DNA from: a virus
DNA length: 28,992 nucleotides
IMG/VR virus record: IMGVR_UViG_3300020020_000801
Coordinates: 1-28,992 of that record
Strand: one strand, 5' to 3'
The notes beneath the pieces are model-generated. The model made no database searches, was not told the origin of the DNA, and was given only the letters and a program-made list of their open reading frames with translations. The translations under genes and the position numbers were made by a program. Shown in pieces: positions 13,598 through 23,344 of the stretch (positions are counted from its first letter, which is position 1; every line of letters starts with the position of its first letter).

Positions 13598-16500
13598 ATG
13601 GCGAGCGGCGGACCCAACACGCAGACGATTCACATCCCGCTGGACGGCGGCATCGACCAGCGGACGGCGCGGCACTGGGTGCAGTCGCCAGCCGTACTCG
13701 ACTCCGTCAACACGCGGTTTCGTCAAGTCGGCGGCGTCGAAAAGCGGCCCGGCTGCGAGCTCGTGGCGGACACCATCGGTGGCGCCGCGTTCGTTGGTGC
13801 TCGCGGACAGCTCTACGCCCTCAATGACAAGCTGGTTGCGACCGACATGCACTCGATCGGCGCTCTGCGCGGGGACGACTTCGTAGGGTCTTGGCCAGCC
13901 CCGGAGGCCTCTCCCAGCTCGATGCGGCTCACGTCCAGCATGGGCGGCCTCGGAATCAACGATGTCATTCTGAGCTCGGGTGACGTCCTGTTCACCGCGT
14001 GGACTTCGGCGGAGGCAACCTCTGAGGCTGGGCGCCTAGTCGTCCAGGCCACGGATCCGGACGACGGGACGCTACTGACAAGCGCGTGGTTTATCGACCC
14101 GGTGACGGTGGTCAACCTGCGGCTAGCGACGCTAGGGACCGACGTAATCCTGTTCTACGCAGAGTCAGGGTCTGCTCTCATTAAGTACGTTCGGTTCGAT
14201 GGTGCCACCGGCATCGCATCGAGCTCTGGCACCCTGGTCTCTGACAGCATCGTGAACGCGGGGTTCGACCTCATTGAGGTGAGCGGGTCGCTGTATCTCA
14301 TCTACGTGATCACCGGAAACAGCATGCGGGCCAGGCAGTTCAACTCGTCGCTGGTCAACACGGCGACCGTTAACCTGTCGATTGGGGCTGGACAACAGGC
14401 TCGATTCTCAGCAAGCCACTCGAGCGGGACACTTTGGGCGGCTTGCGTTCGCGACACTGGAACCGACTCCTTTGTGCGCGCAGCCGCCATCGCGGTGCCA
14501 GCGATGACGCTTACGACCGCCATGTTTACTGCGTACACGGTACCCAACACGGACGGACAGATTTCGTGTACGGCCATCACCGCGCTGTCCGCCACCACGG
14601 CCATGGTGGCGTTCACCGGATGGTCTATTTTTTCCGGGGCGGTGGTCACTGATATCACGGTGCCGATGACCATGGCGCCAGTGGTCAATACCTCCGGCAC
14701 GGTATCCCCAGCGGCGGCCGCGCGCGTGAATTGGTGGACCCAGATTTGTGGGCGACCCTTTATCCGCGACGGCAAAACGTACGGGTGGGTCTATACCGGA
14801 GGGACCCGGTTTTCCGCGCCCACTCCGCCGCTCGAGCAGCGCTGTCAGTTTACGTTGGCCCTGGTCGACTACGGTACCGGCGACACGTCGGCCGATGAGC
14901 GGGTCTTTCGGCCCGTGTGCTGGACCGAGGCGCGCTCGGCGTACTTTGGCCCGGTCGACCAGGACACTCACGCGCAGGGCTCCGCCATCTTTCGGGCCGG
15001 GCACGCGGCCAACAGCCTCGTCCGAGGCACCAAAAACTCAACGCTTGGGCGCGTGGTCGTGTCCGCTGACGGGCGCGCCGCGCTGACCTTGGTGACCGCT
15101 GATTACGGTGCGCCCAACCAGATGATCTCGTGCACGCTCGGACGCTCGCTCATGCTGTCGCCTGGGTGGTATTGGGATGGCCGCGGCATCGGCGAATTGA
15201 GCTTTTGCTACTGGCCGCAGAGCCTTTTGGTGGACACGTACACTACGGGCGGCGGGCTGGTTGCTGGCCAGTCGTATCGGTGGCGTGTCTGTTACGTGTT
15301 TATCGACGCGACGGGTGACGTGCACCGCTCGCAGCCGAGCGACTACGTGGAGGGCACGGCCTCGGACACCTCGGCGACGCTCCTCGTTCCGACGCTTTGC
15401 CTCACCGGCCGTCAGCGAATCGTGAGCAAGGGCCCACCGGGTACGGGCGGCGGCGTGCTCCCGGAGATCCTCATCGAGGTCTACAGAACGAAGGATACGG
15501 CGGTGGACCCGAATACCTACTACCTCGTCGCCGAGGGCAGCGATATGGCCATCGACGATGTCTTTTCGCCATACGCCACCATCGTGGATGTGCGGTCTGA
15601 CGACGAGATCGCCACGCACCGCCAGCTGTACACGCTGGGTGGCGTGCGGCCGAACGTGCAGCCGAGCGGGTTCACCGCGCTCACCCCATACCGCAACCGC
15701 GTATGGATCGCCTACGGGAACACCGTGGCCTACTCCAAGGCCTACGTTACGGGTGATGCGGTGTCGTTCACGGACGCGTTCACCCTGCCGCTGGAGGAGT
15801 CTGGCGACATCACCGCGCTTTGGGTGCAGGACGATACGCTGTTTATCTCGACGGACGAGCGGATCTATTACCTCCAAGGCGACGGGCCGAATGACCTCGG
15901 GAACCTGAACGACATTGGCACGCCGAACCGGGTAGCCACTGACCGAGGTGTGTCCGAGCCAAGAAGCATCGCCACCGGGCCGCTTGGCACCTACTACCAG
16001 TCGCGCGTGGGGATCCAGCTCTTGGACCGAGGCCGCAACGTATCCCCGGAGCCCGTAGGCGCCAGGGTCCAAGACACGCTAGGGGCATTCCCCACCATCA
16101 CCAGCGCGCTCGTGCACCCCACCGGGAGCTACGTCACGTTTACGTGCTCCAACGGCTCGGCAAACACGCGCTTAGTGCTGGACTACACCGCGGACAAATG
16201 GAGCCGCGACGAAGTGCTCGCCGGGACGCCAGTTATCACGAGCTCGGTCAACCTTGGAGGCGACCAATACTTCCTCGCCGGTGGTGCGGTGTACAGAGAG
16301 ACTCCTGCCGCTTGCCTCGATGCTGGCGCGTGGGTCGCCCAGTCCGTCACCGTCGCAGAGCAACACCCCGCTGGACCGCAAGGCAACGTCACGTTCCTCA
16401 AGTGGACCGTGTTGGCGGAGCGCTACACGGCGCGCGACCTCACGGCGTCATGGTATCGAGACTACGCGAGCGCCTCGTTTGAGACTCAGACGCGCGACAG

Positions 16501-16708
16501 TTCCAAGCTTACCGCGGTCGTCGAACAGGCCTCGTTCAATCCGGCGATCCACCGCGCCCAGTCGATGCGGATGCGCATCGCGGATGCTACGCCTACGGGA
16601 GGCGGAGCCGTGGGCACGGGGCAAGGCGCTACGCTGATGGCGCTGGCGATCGAGCTCGAGCCCATCGACAAGAATACGTTCAGGTTGGCGGCGTCGCAGA
16701 AAGGATAA
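13598..16708 (+). CDS. large tail hub / packaged-DNA stabilisation protein (gp10-like propeller)
   Basis: A 1036-residue beta-rich protein. The start, HIPLDGGIDQRTARHWVQSP followed by NTRFRQVGGVEKRPG (residues 12-52), is the signature of tail-hub proteins of the P22 gp10 / T7 gp12-like group: an IPL.GGID.R start and an N.RF...G.V.KRPG box. The rest alternates beta strands with aromatic and Gly/Ser loops, consistent with a beta-propeller hub (for example TPYRNRVWIAYGNTVAYSKA, LWVQDDTLFISTDERIYYLQ, DLGNLNDIGTPNRVATDRGV around residues 690-790, the most conserved part of the family). It would close the portal channel and hold the spikes. No signal peptide. The size is larger than P22 gp10 (472 residues), so extra domains are likely. 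Confidence 0.75.
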   Translation: MASGGPNTQTIHIPLDGGIDQRTARHWVQSPAVLDSVNTRFRQVGGVEKRPGCELVADTIGGAAFVGARGQLYALNDKLVATDMHSIGALRGDDFVGSWPAPEASPSSMRLTSSMGGLGINDVILSSGDVLFTAWTSAEATSEAGRLVVQATDPDDGTLLTSAWFIDPVTVVNLRLATLGTDVILFYAESGSALIKYVRFDGATGIASSSGTLVSDSIVNAGFDLIEVSGSLYLIYVITGNSMRARQFNSSLVNTATVNLSIGAGQQARFSASHSSGTLWAACVRDTGTDSFVRAAAIAVPAMTLTTAMFTAYTVPNTDGQISCTAITALSATTAMVAFTGWSIFSGAVVTDITVPMTMAPVVNTSGTVSPAAAARVNWWTQICGRPFIRDGKTYGWVYTGGTRFSAPTPPLEQRCQFTLALVDYGTGDTSADERVFRPVCWTEARSAYFGPVDQDTHAQGSAIFRAGHAANSLVRGTKNSTLGRVVVSADGRAALTLVTADYGAPNQMISCTLGRSLMLSPGWYWDGRGIGELSFCYWPQSLLVDTYTTGGGLVAGQSYRWRVCYVFIDATGDVHRSQPSDYVEGTASDTSATLLVPTLCLTGRQRIVSKGPPGTGGGVLPEILIEVYRTKDTAVDPNTYYLVAEGSDMAIDDVFSPYATIVDVRSDDEIATHRQLYTLGGVRPNVQPSGFTALTPYRNRVWIAYGNTVAYSKAYVTGDAVSFTDAFTLPLEESGDITALWVQDDTLFISTDERIYYLQGDGPNDLGNLNDIGTPNRVATDRGVSEPRSIATGPLGTYYQSRVGIQLLDRGRNVSPEPVGARVQDTLGAFPTITSALVHPTGSYVTFTCSNGSANTRLVLDYTADKWSRDEVLAGTPVITSSVNLGGDQYFLAGGAVYRETPAACLDAGAWVAQSVTVAEQHPAGPQGNVTFLKWTVLAERYTARDLTASWYRDYASASFETQTRDSSKLTAVVEQASFNPAIHRAQSMRMRIADATPTGGGAVGTGQGATLMALAIELEPIDKNTFRLAASQKG

Positions 16709-16713
16709 CGACG

Positions 16714-17886
16714 ATGACTCAGGCGAACACGATGGATTGGGCGGCGGCCAGAGCCAACCCACCAGCGCAGCAGCAGCGCACGAACAATCCAGCCGTCGGG
16801 TATAGGGATGGGTACGGGTTTGTCGACGCGGATGGGAACCCGACGACGCAAACAGACCCAACGATGACGCCGGATTACTACGGGGACATCATCACAAAAT
16901 CCCAGGCGCCTGTAGTCAATATGTCAGGTGGTGGCGCTCCTACCAACGGCACGATCGTCGACCCGGTTACCGGCAAAGTCACGACCCTGGGCGCCGACCG
17001 CGTTGCCGGCTCGCAGACGACCACCTACCGGGCCGGCGTGGACGATCGCCCGTGGACCCACGTGGCCCAACCCAGCGCTTACCTATACGGCGGCGTTCCG
17101 GGGGGCGCCGATGCTGAGGCCCAGCGTTATGCGGGGCTGTCAGCCGCGACTGATCTGCGCATGGCCCCGCAGATCGCCAGCAACGCCTACGGGCTCCAGC
17201 TGGCGGGCGATATGGCCCAGGACACGGGCTCGCGCGGCAACCAGCAATACGGACTGTCGCAGCTGCAAAACACCATCGAGGGGCGCGGCATGAGCGTCGC
17301 GCAGCAACAGCAAAACATCGGGCTCGCTCAGGCCATGCAGCAACAGGCGAGCATCGCCAACAGCGCGCGTGGCGGCGGGGCCAACCTTGCGGCGGCGCAA
17401 CAGGCGGCGGCCAACGCGGCCGGCAACATGTCCGGCAATGCGGTCCAACAGGCCGGCTTGCTGCGCGCTCAGGAGCAGACCGCGGCCATCAACGCCTATG
17501 GCCAGCAGGCGGGCGCGATGCGAGGACAGGACCAGTCGCGCGCGCAACTTACTGGGCAGCTAGCGACCAACCAGACCGGCATCGACCTGCAAAGCCGCAA
17601 CGCGAACGACTCGCGCAATCTCGCATACGAGCAGATGCGGCGCGGTGTATTCCAGGACCAGTCGCAGGCTCGCCAGGCGGGCGAGGCCATGGATCAGGGG
17701 ATCGTGCAACAAAACGCGAACAGGCAGCAGACGGCCGACCTTGCCGCCACTGCAGAACGCGACAAGATCGCCGGGACCGCCATGACCGTCGGTGGGTCGA
17801 TCGCAGGCACGCTCCTGGCGCCCGGGCCGGGTACCGTCGCTGGAGGCGCACTCGGTCAGGCCGCAGCGGCGAGCACGCGCAAATGA
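16714..17886 (+). CDS. internal virion (ejection-type) protein, Gln/Ala-rich
   Basis: A 390-residue protein. Residues 1-140 are polar and Pro/Gly-rich. Residues 165-330 are a very Gln/Ala/Asn-rich helix region (SVAQQQQNIGLAQAMQQQAS, ANLAAAQQAAANAAGNMSGN), like the ejected internal proteins of podoviruses. The C-terminus carries a Gly/Ala hydrophobic segment (AMTVGGSIAGTLLAPGPGTV) that could enter a membrane. Together with the two following genes it would form a set of three proteins ejected into the cell envelope with the DNA. It overlaps the next gene by ATGA. Family assignment is by composition and position, not by a specific motif. Confidence 0.6.
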   Translation: MTQANTMDWAAARANPPAQQQRTNNPAVGYRDGYGFVDADGNPTTQTDPTMTPDYYGDIITKSQAPVVNMSGGGAPTNGTIVDPVTGKVTTLGADRVAGSQTTTYRAGVDDRPWTHVAQPSAYLYGGVPGGADAEAQRYAGLSAATDLRMAPQIASNAYGLQLAGDMAQDTGSRGNQQYGLSQLQNTIEGRGMSVAQQQQNIGLAQAMQQQASIANSARGGGANLAAAQQAAANAAGNMSGNAVQQAGLLRAQEQTAAINAYGQQAGAMRGQDQSRAQLTGQLATNQTGIDLQSRNANDSRNLAYEQMRRGVFQDQSQARQAGEAMDQGIVQQNANRQQTADLAATAERDKIAGTAMTVGGSIAGTLLAPGPGTVAGGALGQAAAASTRK

Positions 17887-19643
17887 TTCCCAACGACGCA
17901 TTCCTCGCCAACCTCGCCGGGCCCGCCGCCGCGTATCTCGCGCCGCAAGCCACCATGCCACCGCCAGACCCGGCGCAGATGGCGAGGCTCCAGGAGTTTG
18001 CCGCCGCGCAGGCCCCCGCCGCCGTGGCGCCGCCGACCGGAGTCCACGAGACACCAGCGTGGATGGCGCCGCAGAGCGCTGACGTGACGTCTCGCCCGCT
18101 CACGCCTATCGCGGCTGCACCGCCGATGACGGCGCCGGCTCCGCCAGCCAACGCCCCCGTCCAAGGCCCCATAGCGCATGTGTCCAGCGGCGAGCATCCG
18201 GGACCGCGCTCGCCTTCGGCCGGCCCCGATTCGCCAATGCTCGGGGGATACGCGCCGCCACACTCGCCTGTCGTCGCTGTATCGAGCGGAGGCACACCCT
18301 CTCACGAGGCGCTCGTCGCTGGGCCCACGCAAACGGGGCTCTACAACCAGGCCCTCGGCGAGCGGCAGGCTGGCGTCCAGGCGGAGTCCGAAGGGCAGAA
18401 GCAGGCCTCCCTCAACGCCGCCATCGCAGCATCGGTGGCACGCGACGATGCGCTCGCTCGGGAGCACGGAGCGCAGCAGGCGAGGGCGGAGCAGCAAAAG
18501 CAGCTCGACGCCAAGCGCGCTCGGCTGGACGCTGCCGCCCAGGAGCTCGACGCGAACAAGCCGACGGACTTTTGGTCGGATCGCTCGACGGGTAACCGAG
18601 TGGGCATCGCAATCGCCACGGCCCTCGTCGCTGGCGGGCAGACGCTCGCCGGTGGCAACCCAGCGCTGGGCCATCAGATGCTGCAAAGCATGATCGACGA
18701 CGACATGCGGACCAAGCAGGCCAGGTACGGTGTGGCGCGCGACAAGAAAGACGTCGCCCAGGGGCAGTTTGACAACCTAGCTCACCAGATCGGAATGGAG
18801 CCGGCCAAGGACATGTGGCAAGCGGCCGTCAAAGACAAGATGGCGGCGGCCGCGGAGATCCAAGCCCAGTCCGCGAAGTTGCCTCTCATCCAAGCCAACG
18901 CCGAGAAGATGGCGAGCAACCTGCGCGCGGAGGCCGACGAGCACCGGGCGAACGCGTTCATCAAGTGGGTGCCAGCGCAAGGCGGCGGCACCAAGTACAT
19001 GGTGGACGGTATCCCCATCGCGGTGAGCGGGGACAAGGCCTTTGCTCACCTCGCGGCGAACCAGATGACGGACCGCAAGCAGTACGGTGATGAGCGCGTC
19101 GAGGTCATCAAGCAGGCCGGCAAGGCCGGCGAAAAGAAGGACCAGGGCACGAAGTTCATCGCCGAGAAGTTGCAGACTGCCGACATTCCCGGCGCCCTCA
19201 CCGCGCTCAACAAGGCAGACTCATTCCTTTACGACGATCCAAAATCGGGGCGCAAGGCGGTGACGGCAGGCATCGACATCGCAAGCAACAGGGCCTGGAG
19301 TGCGGAGGGACTCAAAGGCGAGGTGGCGCGAGCGGCATACCGCCGCATCCACGGAGAGGACGCCGTCAAGCGTGAGCAAGCCTGGGACGGGGCCGTCGAC
19401 CTCGCGCTCAAAGCCCTCACTGGAGCCGGCAAGAGCGAGAAGGAGGTCGCGTCAATGAAAAAGCAAGCCCTCGGCGCTGGCGACGTCGAGTCTCGACGCG
19501 AATGGGTGCGCGACATGACGCAGCGGATCTCCTCCGCGAAGGAAAACATTTACGCTGGCGCGGGCCCTGAGGCCGCCGCCGATTACGAGTCCAACAAGGC
19601 CGCGCTCAAGCCCAAGGCGATCAAAGAGGAGGCGATCAGATGA
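17883..19643 (+). CDS. internal virion (ejection-type) protein 2
   Basis: A 586-residue protein. Residues 1-140 are Pro/Ala-rich and probably disordered; 150-225 form a Gln/Glu/Ala helix (KQASLNAAIAASVARDDALA, QQARAEQQKQLDAKRARLDA); around 238-260 a short hydrophobic segment (RVGIAIATALVAGGQTLAGG); 260-400 more long helices (DMRTKQARYGVARDKKDVAQ, AQSAKLPLIQANAEKMASNL). The C-terminal third holds KSGRKAVTAGIDIASNRAWS and a GRAAYRRIHG-like segment. The pattern fits an injected core protein; no lysozyme or transglycosylase motif is seen. GAGGAGG near the end serves the 5-codon minicistron that follows. Confidence 0.6.
   Translation: MIPNDAFLANLAGPAAAYLAPQATMPPPDPAQMARLQEFAAAQAPAAVAPPTGVHETPAWMAPQSADVTSRPLTPIAAAPPMTAPAPPANAPVQGPIAHVSSGEHPGPRSPSAGPDSPMLGGYAPPHSPVVAVSSGGTPSHEALVAGPTQTGLYNQALGERQAGVQAESEGQKQASLNAAIAASVARDDALAREHGAQQARAEQQKQLDAKRARLDAAAQELDANKPTDFWSDRSTGNRVGIAIATALVAGGQTLAGGNPALGHQMLQSMIDDDMRTKQARYGVARDKKDVAQGQFDNLAHQIGMEPAKDMWQAAVKDKMAAAAEIQAQSAKLPLIQANAEKMASNLRAEADEHRANAFIKWVPAQGGGTKYMVDGIPIAVSGDKAFAHLAANQMTDRKQYGDERVEVIKQAGKAGEKKDQGTKFIAEKLQTADIPGALTALNKADSFLYDDPKSGRKAVTAGIDIASNRAWSAEGLKGEVARAAYRRIHGEDAVKREQAWDGAVDLALKALTGAGKSEKEVASMKKQALGAGDVESRREWVRDMTQRISSAKENIYAGAGPEAAADYESNKAALKPKAIKEEAIR
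19626..19632 (+). promoter_or_regulatory. Shine-Dalgarno site for the minicistron at 19640
   Basis: GAGGAGG lies 7 nt before ATG 19640, the ideal spacing, but 21 nt before the GTG of the large gene at 19654, too far to serve it directly. Confidence 0.5.
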
Positions 19644-19657
19644 TCGGGTTCAAGTGA
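19640..19657 (+). CDS. five-codon relay minicistron (MIGFK)
   Basis: ATG 19640 overlaps the previous stop (ATGA), reads MIGFK, and its TGA at 19655-19657 overlaps the GTG start of the 862-residue gene (GTGA). It sits at ideal distance from the GAGGAGG site. The likely role is to move ribosomes from that site to the distant GTG by terminating and restarting. The alternative is a one-base deletion: one extra G would fuse MIGFK in frame to the large protein. Confidence 0.4.
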   Translation: MIGFK

Positions 19658-22242
19658 CCGAGCCCGCCGCGCCGCTCGCTCCTGCCGCACCGGAAAAGAC
19701 TGCGGTCTACAATCCGGAAGGCAAGCTAGTGCGCATCGCGGCAGCGGACGTCTCTGCCGCGCTCGAGCAGGGCTACCACGCGGCCGGAGCGGCGGACCTT
19801 GCCGAGCATGCATCGGGCGATACCAAGCTCAAAACGCTCCACTACTCCGAGCTGCGAGAGAAGGGTATCGACCCACTATCAGCGGCGTTGGCGGTCACGG
19901 CGCCCGCCAACATGCACCCAGCGTTTGGGGCCTTCCAGGCGGGCGCGCTAGAGGGTGCGACCGCGGGTCTCGGCACCGTCGCGGCGGCCAAGGTCGGCGG
20001 CGCCATCGCTCCGATCATCGCGCCTGGCGTCGACGGCGAGAAGGCCGTAAAGAGCGCATTCGCAGAGCTCAAAGAGAGCTACCCCACGACGTCTGGCGCG
20101 GGCGAGCTCGCTGGCATGGTGGGCGGGGCGGCACTCGGCGGCGGGCTTGCCGCTGGGGCGCTTGGCAAGGCCGGCACGGTGGCTCGATACGCGATCCCCA
20201 CGGCTGCATTCGACGCCGCCGGCGAAGCTGTTGGCGGCGCTGCGTTGCGGGGTCTCGGAGGACGGCTCGGCGAGAGTGTGCTTAGCAAGGCCGCGACGAC
20301 GGCACTCGAATACGGGGCGCGCGCCGCCGTGGAGCAAGGCCTCTACAGCGGCGTGCATGAGATGTCCGAGGAGATGCTAGGCGACCACGAGCTGAATGCG
20401 GAAAAGATTTTCTCGGCATCGGCGGAAGGGGCGGCCCTCGGCGGCTTGGTGGGTGGAGGTCTTGGCGCAGCCGGCTCGCTGGTCAAGTCTGGAACGACGG
20501 GGCTCAAGGGGCTCATCGCGGAGACGGCCGCACGCCACGTGGACGATATCGAGGGGCTGGCGAACGAACAGAGGTGGAAGACTGTTGACCCGCTCAAGAA
20601 GTACACGCGCGAGGCCGAGGCTCGCGTGGAGGGCGGGACCAAGACGGTAGGCGACGCGATGAAGCGCTACGACATTGGCAAGGTCGGCGACGACATCGAG
20701 GCCACCGCCTCAAAAGCCGAAGCCGCCAAATCGGAGATCGGAAAGAAGATCGGCGACATCCACGCGTCCAGCCCCGCCACGGTGGAGTACGGAGAGCTCA
20801 TCGATACCATCGATGAGGTGATCGACCCGCTTCGCAAAAAGGCCGGACAGGAGCATATTGTCGACTCGCTCACCAAGTACCGCTCATCGCTCGCCGACAA
20901 GCTCGGTGTGAATGCGGAGGTCGACGCCTTCGTTCGCGCCCGCAATATGGGTGAGCCCATCAACCTGGGTGCCAAGGCGATGACGGAGCGCGAGCACCAG
21001 CTACTTACCGAGGCATGGGCTGCCGCGCGCTCCAAGCCGCTCCCAGTGCAGGACGTCATCTTCCAGCGCAAGGCTCTCGATGACCTGGTTTATGGAGAGG
21101 CCAAGGCGCTCGATCCGAACATGCGTGTGGGTTTCCTCCGAGACATCCGACGCGGCATCGAGGGCCACGTCGTCGACGCCATCGACAGCGCAGCGACGAA
21201 GGCCGGCAAGACCGAGATGCGCGCCGAGCTGATGGGTCTCAAACGCGACTACCAGGCCATGAGCATCGTCTCGGATGCCGCCGCAGACTCCACCGCGCGC
21301 GCCGCCACCAACCGTAACTTTTCGCTATCCGACTACATCAGCGGCGGCGCCGCATCCCACGCGGGCGCAGCGGTCGGTGGGGCCGTGCTTGGGGCTCCTG
21401 GCGCAATGCTCGGAGGGCTAGCGGGTGGTGCACTGGGGGCCGCCGGGAACAAGTACGCGCGCTCCCAAGGCAACGCCATCGCCGCATCCACGCTTGACAA
21501 GCTGGCGGCCTACAGCCGAGCCCAGCAGGCGATTCGCCAGACCGACAAGCAGCTCGCGGCCACCGCGAAAGCACTAGTCAACGGAGCGGAGCACTCCGGC
21601 GCGCCCGTTACCGAGCCGCTCCGTAAGCGCTACGCGGCCGCGCGCTCCGAATACGACGATATGGCTGGCAACCCCCGAGCGGTCGCCGAAAAGCTGGCCA
21701 TCCCCGAGTCACATCTACCCAAGACCTCCGCCGCAGCCGCCATGGTGGCCACGCGAGCCTTTGCGCACCTCACGTCAACGTCGCCGCCGGCGCTCGGACG
21801 CCCCACGCTCGGACGCGCCGTACCATCGAGGCCGAGCGATGCGGATATGCACCGGTACGTACAGACCCACAGAGACACGACGAGGCCCCTCGAGGCGCTC
21901 CGCAACCTGCAATACCGGCCAGCCCAGTCGACGGCTTACGCGCTCCAGACGGTCACGCCCAAGATGTACGCCGACCTACAACAGCGATGCCTCCAGCACG
22001 TCGTTGACCGCGAGGCCGCGGGCAAGCCGCTCCCCTTCGACGCGCGCCAGAGGTTGCACCTGATCCTCGGCATAATCACCGACCCGTCGCAGGACCCGAA
22101 GATGGTAAAAGCGCTGCAAGCAAACCTTGCCGGCGACGACGCAGCGGAGCAAACTGGATCTGACACGGCCCCGAGCTCAGCCCCTCGCTCGGTCGAACTC
22201 CCAACCCAGCCAGGCGGAATGGATCGACTTGAAGCGAGGTAG
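19654..22242 (+). CDS. large internal virion (ejection-type) protein 3 with glycine-zipper segments
   Basis: An 862-residue Ala/Gly-rich protein, third of the internal-protein set. Hydrophobic Gly/Ala-zipper stretches occur at about 87-126 (FQAGALEGATAGLGTVAAAK), 149-174 (GELAGMVGGAALGGGLAAGA), 258-280 (EGAALGGLVGGGLGAAGSLV) and 560-600 (AAVGGAVLGAPGAMLGGLAG); such segments can insert into membranes. Between them lie long charged helices (AEAARVEGG-like, DIEATASKAEAAKSEIGKKI, TIDEVIDPLRKKAGQEH). This is the pattern of proteins that help span the cell envelope during DNA ejection. No muralytic motif is visible. The start GTG depends on coupling to the MIGFK minicistron. Ends 5 nt before the next gene. 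Confidence 0.62.
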   Translation: MTEPAAPLAPAAPEKTAVYNPEGKLVRIAAADVSAALEQGYHAAGAADLAEHASGDTKLKTLHYSELREKGIDPLSAALAVTAPANMHPAFGAFQAGALEGATAGLGTVAAAKVGGAIAPIIAPGVDGEKAVKSAFAELKESYPTTSGAGELAGMVGGAALGGGLAAGALGKAGTVARYAIPTAAFDAAGEAVGGAALRGLGGRLGESVLSKAATTALEYGARAAVEQGLYSGVHEMSEEMLGDHELNAEKIFSASAEGAALGGLVGGGLGAAGSLVKSGTTGLKGLIAETAARHVDDIEGLANEQRWKTVDPLKKYTREAEARVEGGTKTVGDAMKRYDIGKVGDDIEATASKAEAAKSEIGKKIGDIHASSPATVEYGELIDTIDEVIDPLRKKAGQEHIVDSLTKYRSSLADKLGVNAEVDAFVRARNMGEPINLGAKAMTEREHQLLTEAWAAARSKPLPVQDVIFQRKALDDLVYGEAKALDPNMRVGFLRDIRRGIEGHVVDAIDSAATKAGKTEMRAELMGLKRDYQAMSIVSDAAADSTARAATNRNFSLSDYISGGAASHAGAAVGGAVLGAPGAMLGGLAGGALGAAGNKYARSQGNAIAASTLDKLAAYSRAQQAIRQTDKQLAATAKALVNGAEHSGAPVTEPLRKRYAAARSEYDDMAGNPRAVAEKLAIPESHLPKTSAAAAMVATRAFAHLTSTSPPALGRPTLGRAVPSRPSDADMHRYVQTHRDTTRPLEALRNLQYRPAQSTAYALQTVTPKMYADLQQRCLQHVVDREAAGKPLPFDARQRLHLILGIITDPSQDPKMVKALQANLAGDDAAEQTGSDTAPSSAPRSVELPTQPGGMDRLEAR

Positions 22243-22247
22243 GCCCA

Positions 22248-22655
22248 ATGGGTCAGTATTCCGAATTGGCAGACGACATGCGTCCGCCCGTCAACGTCTG
22301 GGCGCAAACGCTCGACGCGACATCGCGCTCCTATGACCTGAGCGTCCTGACGGCTCAGGGGCGCGCTTACGACTCGTCGCAGGCGAACGAGCTCGTGTAC
22401 CTGACCGTGCAGGCCGACGGGGCGAAGTGCTACCTCGCGTTCGATAGCGTGAGCACGCGCACGATCGCCGAAGGTACCGCGGTCGCTGCGGGCGGGACTC
22501 CGGCGTACGCCGCCGCGCACTGCTTCGTCGTGCCGGACGGGCAGGAGCGGAGTTTCGTCGTCAACCGCGTGGCGCACCGGTACATCGTGCTCAAGGGCTC
22601 CGGAGCTGGGTACGCTCGGATCGCGTTTTCGTCCAAGGCGACCACGGTCCGCTGA
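22248..22655 (+). CDS. probable virion protein (135 aa)
   Basis: Starts six bases after the previous stop region, behind AGCGAGG. The sequence is mostly beta (VNVWAQTLDATSRSYDLSVL, ELVYLTVQADGAKCYLAFDS, HCFVVPDGQERSFVVNRVAH, RYIVLKGSGAGYARIAFSSK), which looks like a compact jelly-roll or Ig-like module used in tail or capsid accessories. It is joined by TGATG to the LamG-like gene, placing it with the adsorption apparatus. No named family recognised. Confidence 0.6.
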   Translation: MGQYSELADDMRPPVNVWAQTLDATSRSYDLSVLTAQGRAYDSSQANELVYLTVQADGAKCYLAFDSVSTRTIAEGTAVAAGGTPAYAAAHCFVVPDGQERSFVVNRVAHRYIVLKGSGAGYARIAFSSKATTVR

Positions 22656-23344
22656 TGTCATCGAGGCGAGCATTCTCGCGCGGGCGCGGCCGCACCGCCA
22701 TTGCTGGTGGGGGTGGCCCACCAGGCCCCGCCTCCATCACCGGTCTCCGCGGCCTGTACCTCAGCGACACCTCGCTAGCGACGGACCAAAGCGGGACCGG
22801 TAACACGCTTACGCTTTCGGCCGTGACCGCGGGATCCGTGCAGAACGGGCACACCGCGGCCCGCTTCGACGGCACCACGTCGAGCGCGGTGCGCGCCGTA
22901 TTCGCGCTCGGCGCGGCTGGAGCAATCACCATCTTCGCGGTCGCGAAGGTCATCTCCAACGGCGTGGGCGACAAGGCTATCGCGAGCTACGGGGATGGGG
23001 CGTTCGACGCGCACGGCATGGGGCACAACGGCGGGGTCGCGCTCCTACAAAACGCGGTCGCCTCCCAGGTCGGCAGTGGGTCGCTCGCGGCATTCAGGCG
23101 CATGTGTACGACGCAGGAGGCATCCGCCGGCACCGATCGCCTCTACCTCGATGGCGTTCAAGACGCGACGCAGTCCGCGGTAGGCCCGGTGGCAAACAGT
23201 CTGGAGTTAGCCATCGGGCGGGCGGCCGGCGGAGGCCAGGCCGCCAACATCGACGTCTTGGCGGTCGCTGTTTACGCAGCGTCGCTCACCGCACCGCAAA
23301 GACTCGTTCTAGACACGTGGGCTGCGGCGAGGTACGCGCTATGA
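22655..23344 (+). CDS. LamG / concanavalin-like adhesion protein
   Basis: A 229-residue protein. After a basic, Gly-rich start with a short collagen-like GGGGPPGPAS, residues 28-229 show the jelly-roll pattern of LamG/concanavalin-A-like glucanase domains: GLYLSDTS ... GHTAARFDGTTSS, AITIFAVAKVIS, a DRLYLDGVQDATQ strand pair, LELAIGRAAGGGQAANIDVL and the closing AVAVYAASLTAPQRLVLDTW segment. Such domains bind carbohydrate. Coupled (TGATG before, ATGA after) to the tailspike gene, so it is probably a receptor-binding or spike-associated virion component. No signal peptide. Confidence 0.68.
   Translation: MSSRRAFSRGRGRTAIAGGGGPPGPASITGLRGLYLSDTSLATDQSGTGNTLTLSAVTAGSVQNGHTAARFDGTTSSAVRAVFALGAAGAITIFAVAKVISNGVGDKAIASYGDGAFDAHGMGHNGGVALLQNAVASQVGSGSLAAFRRMCTTQEASAGTDRLYLDGVQDATQSAVGPVANSLELAIGRAAGGGQAANIDVLAVAVYAASLTAPQRLVLDTWAAARYAL

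Noticed and set aside
23104-23340. Longer version of the tailspike starting at 23104
   Set aside because: The added 79 residues are Arg/Gly-rich and overlap the LamG-like gene out of frame; ATG 23341 lies in the ATGA overlap used throughout the window.
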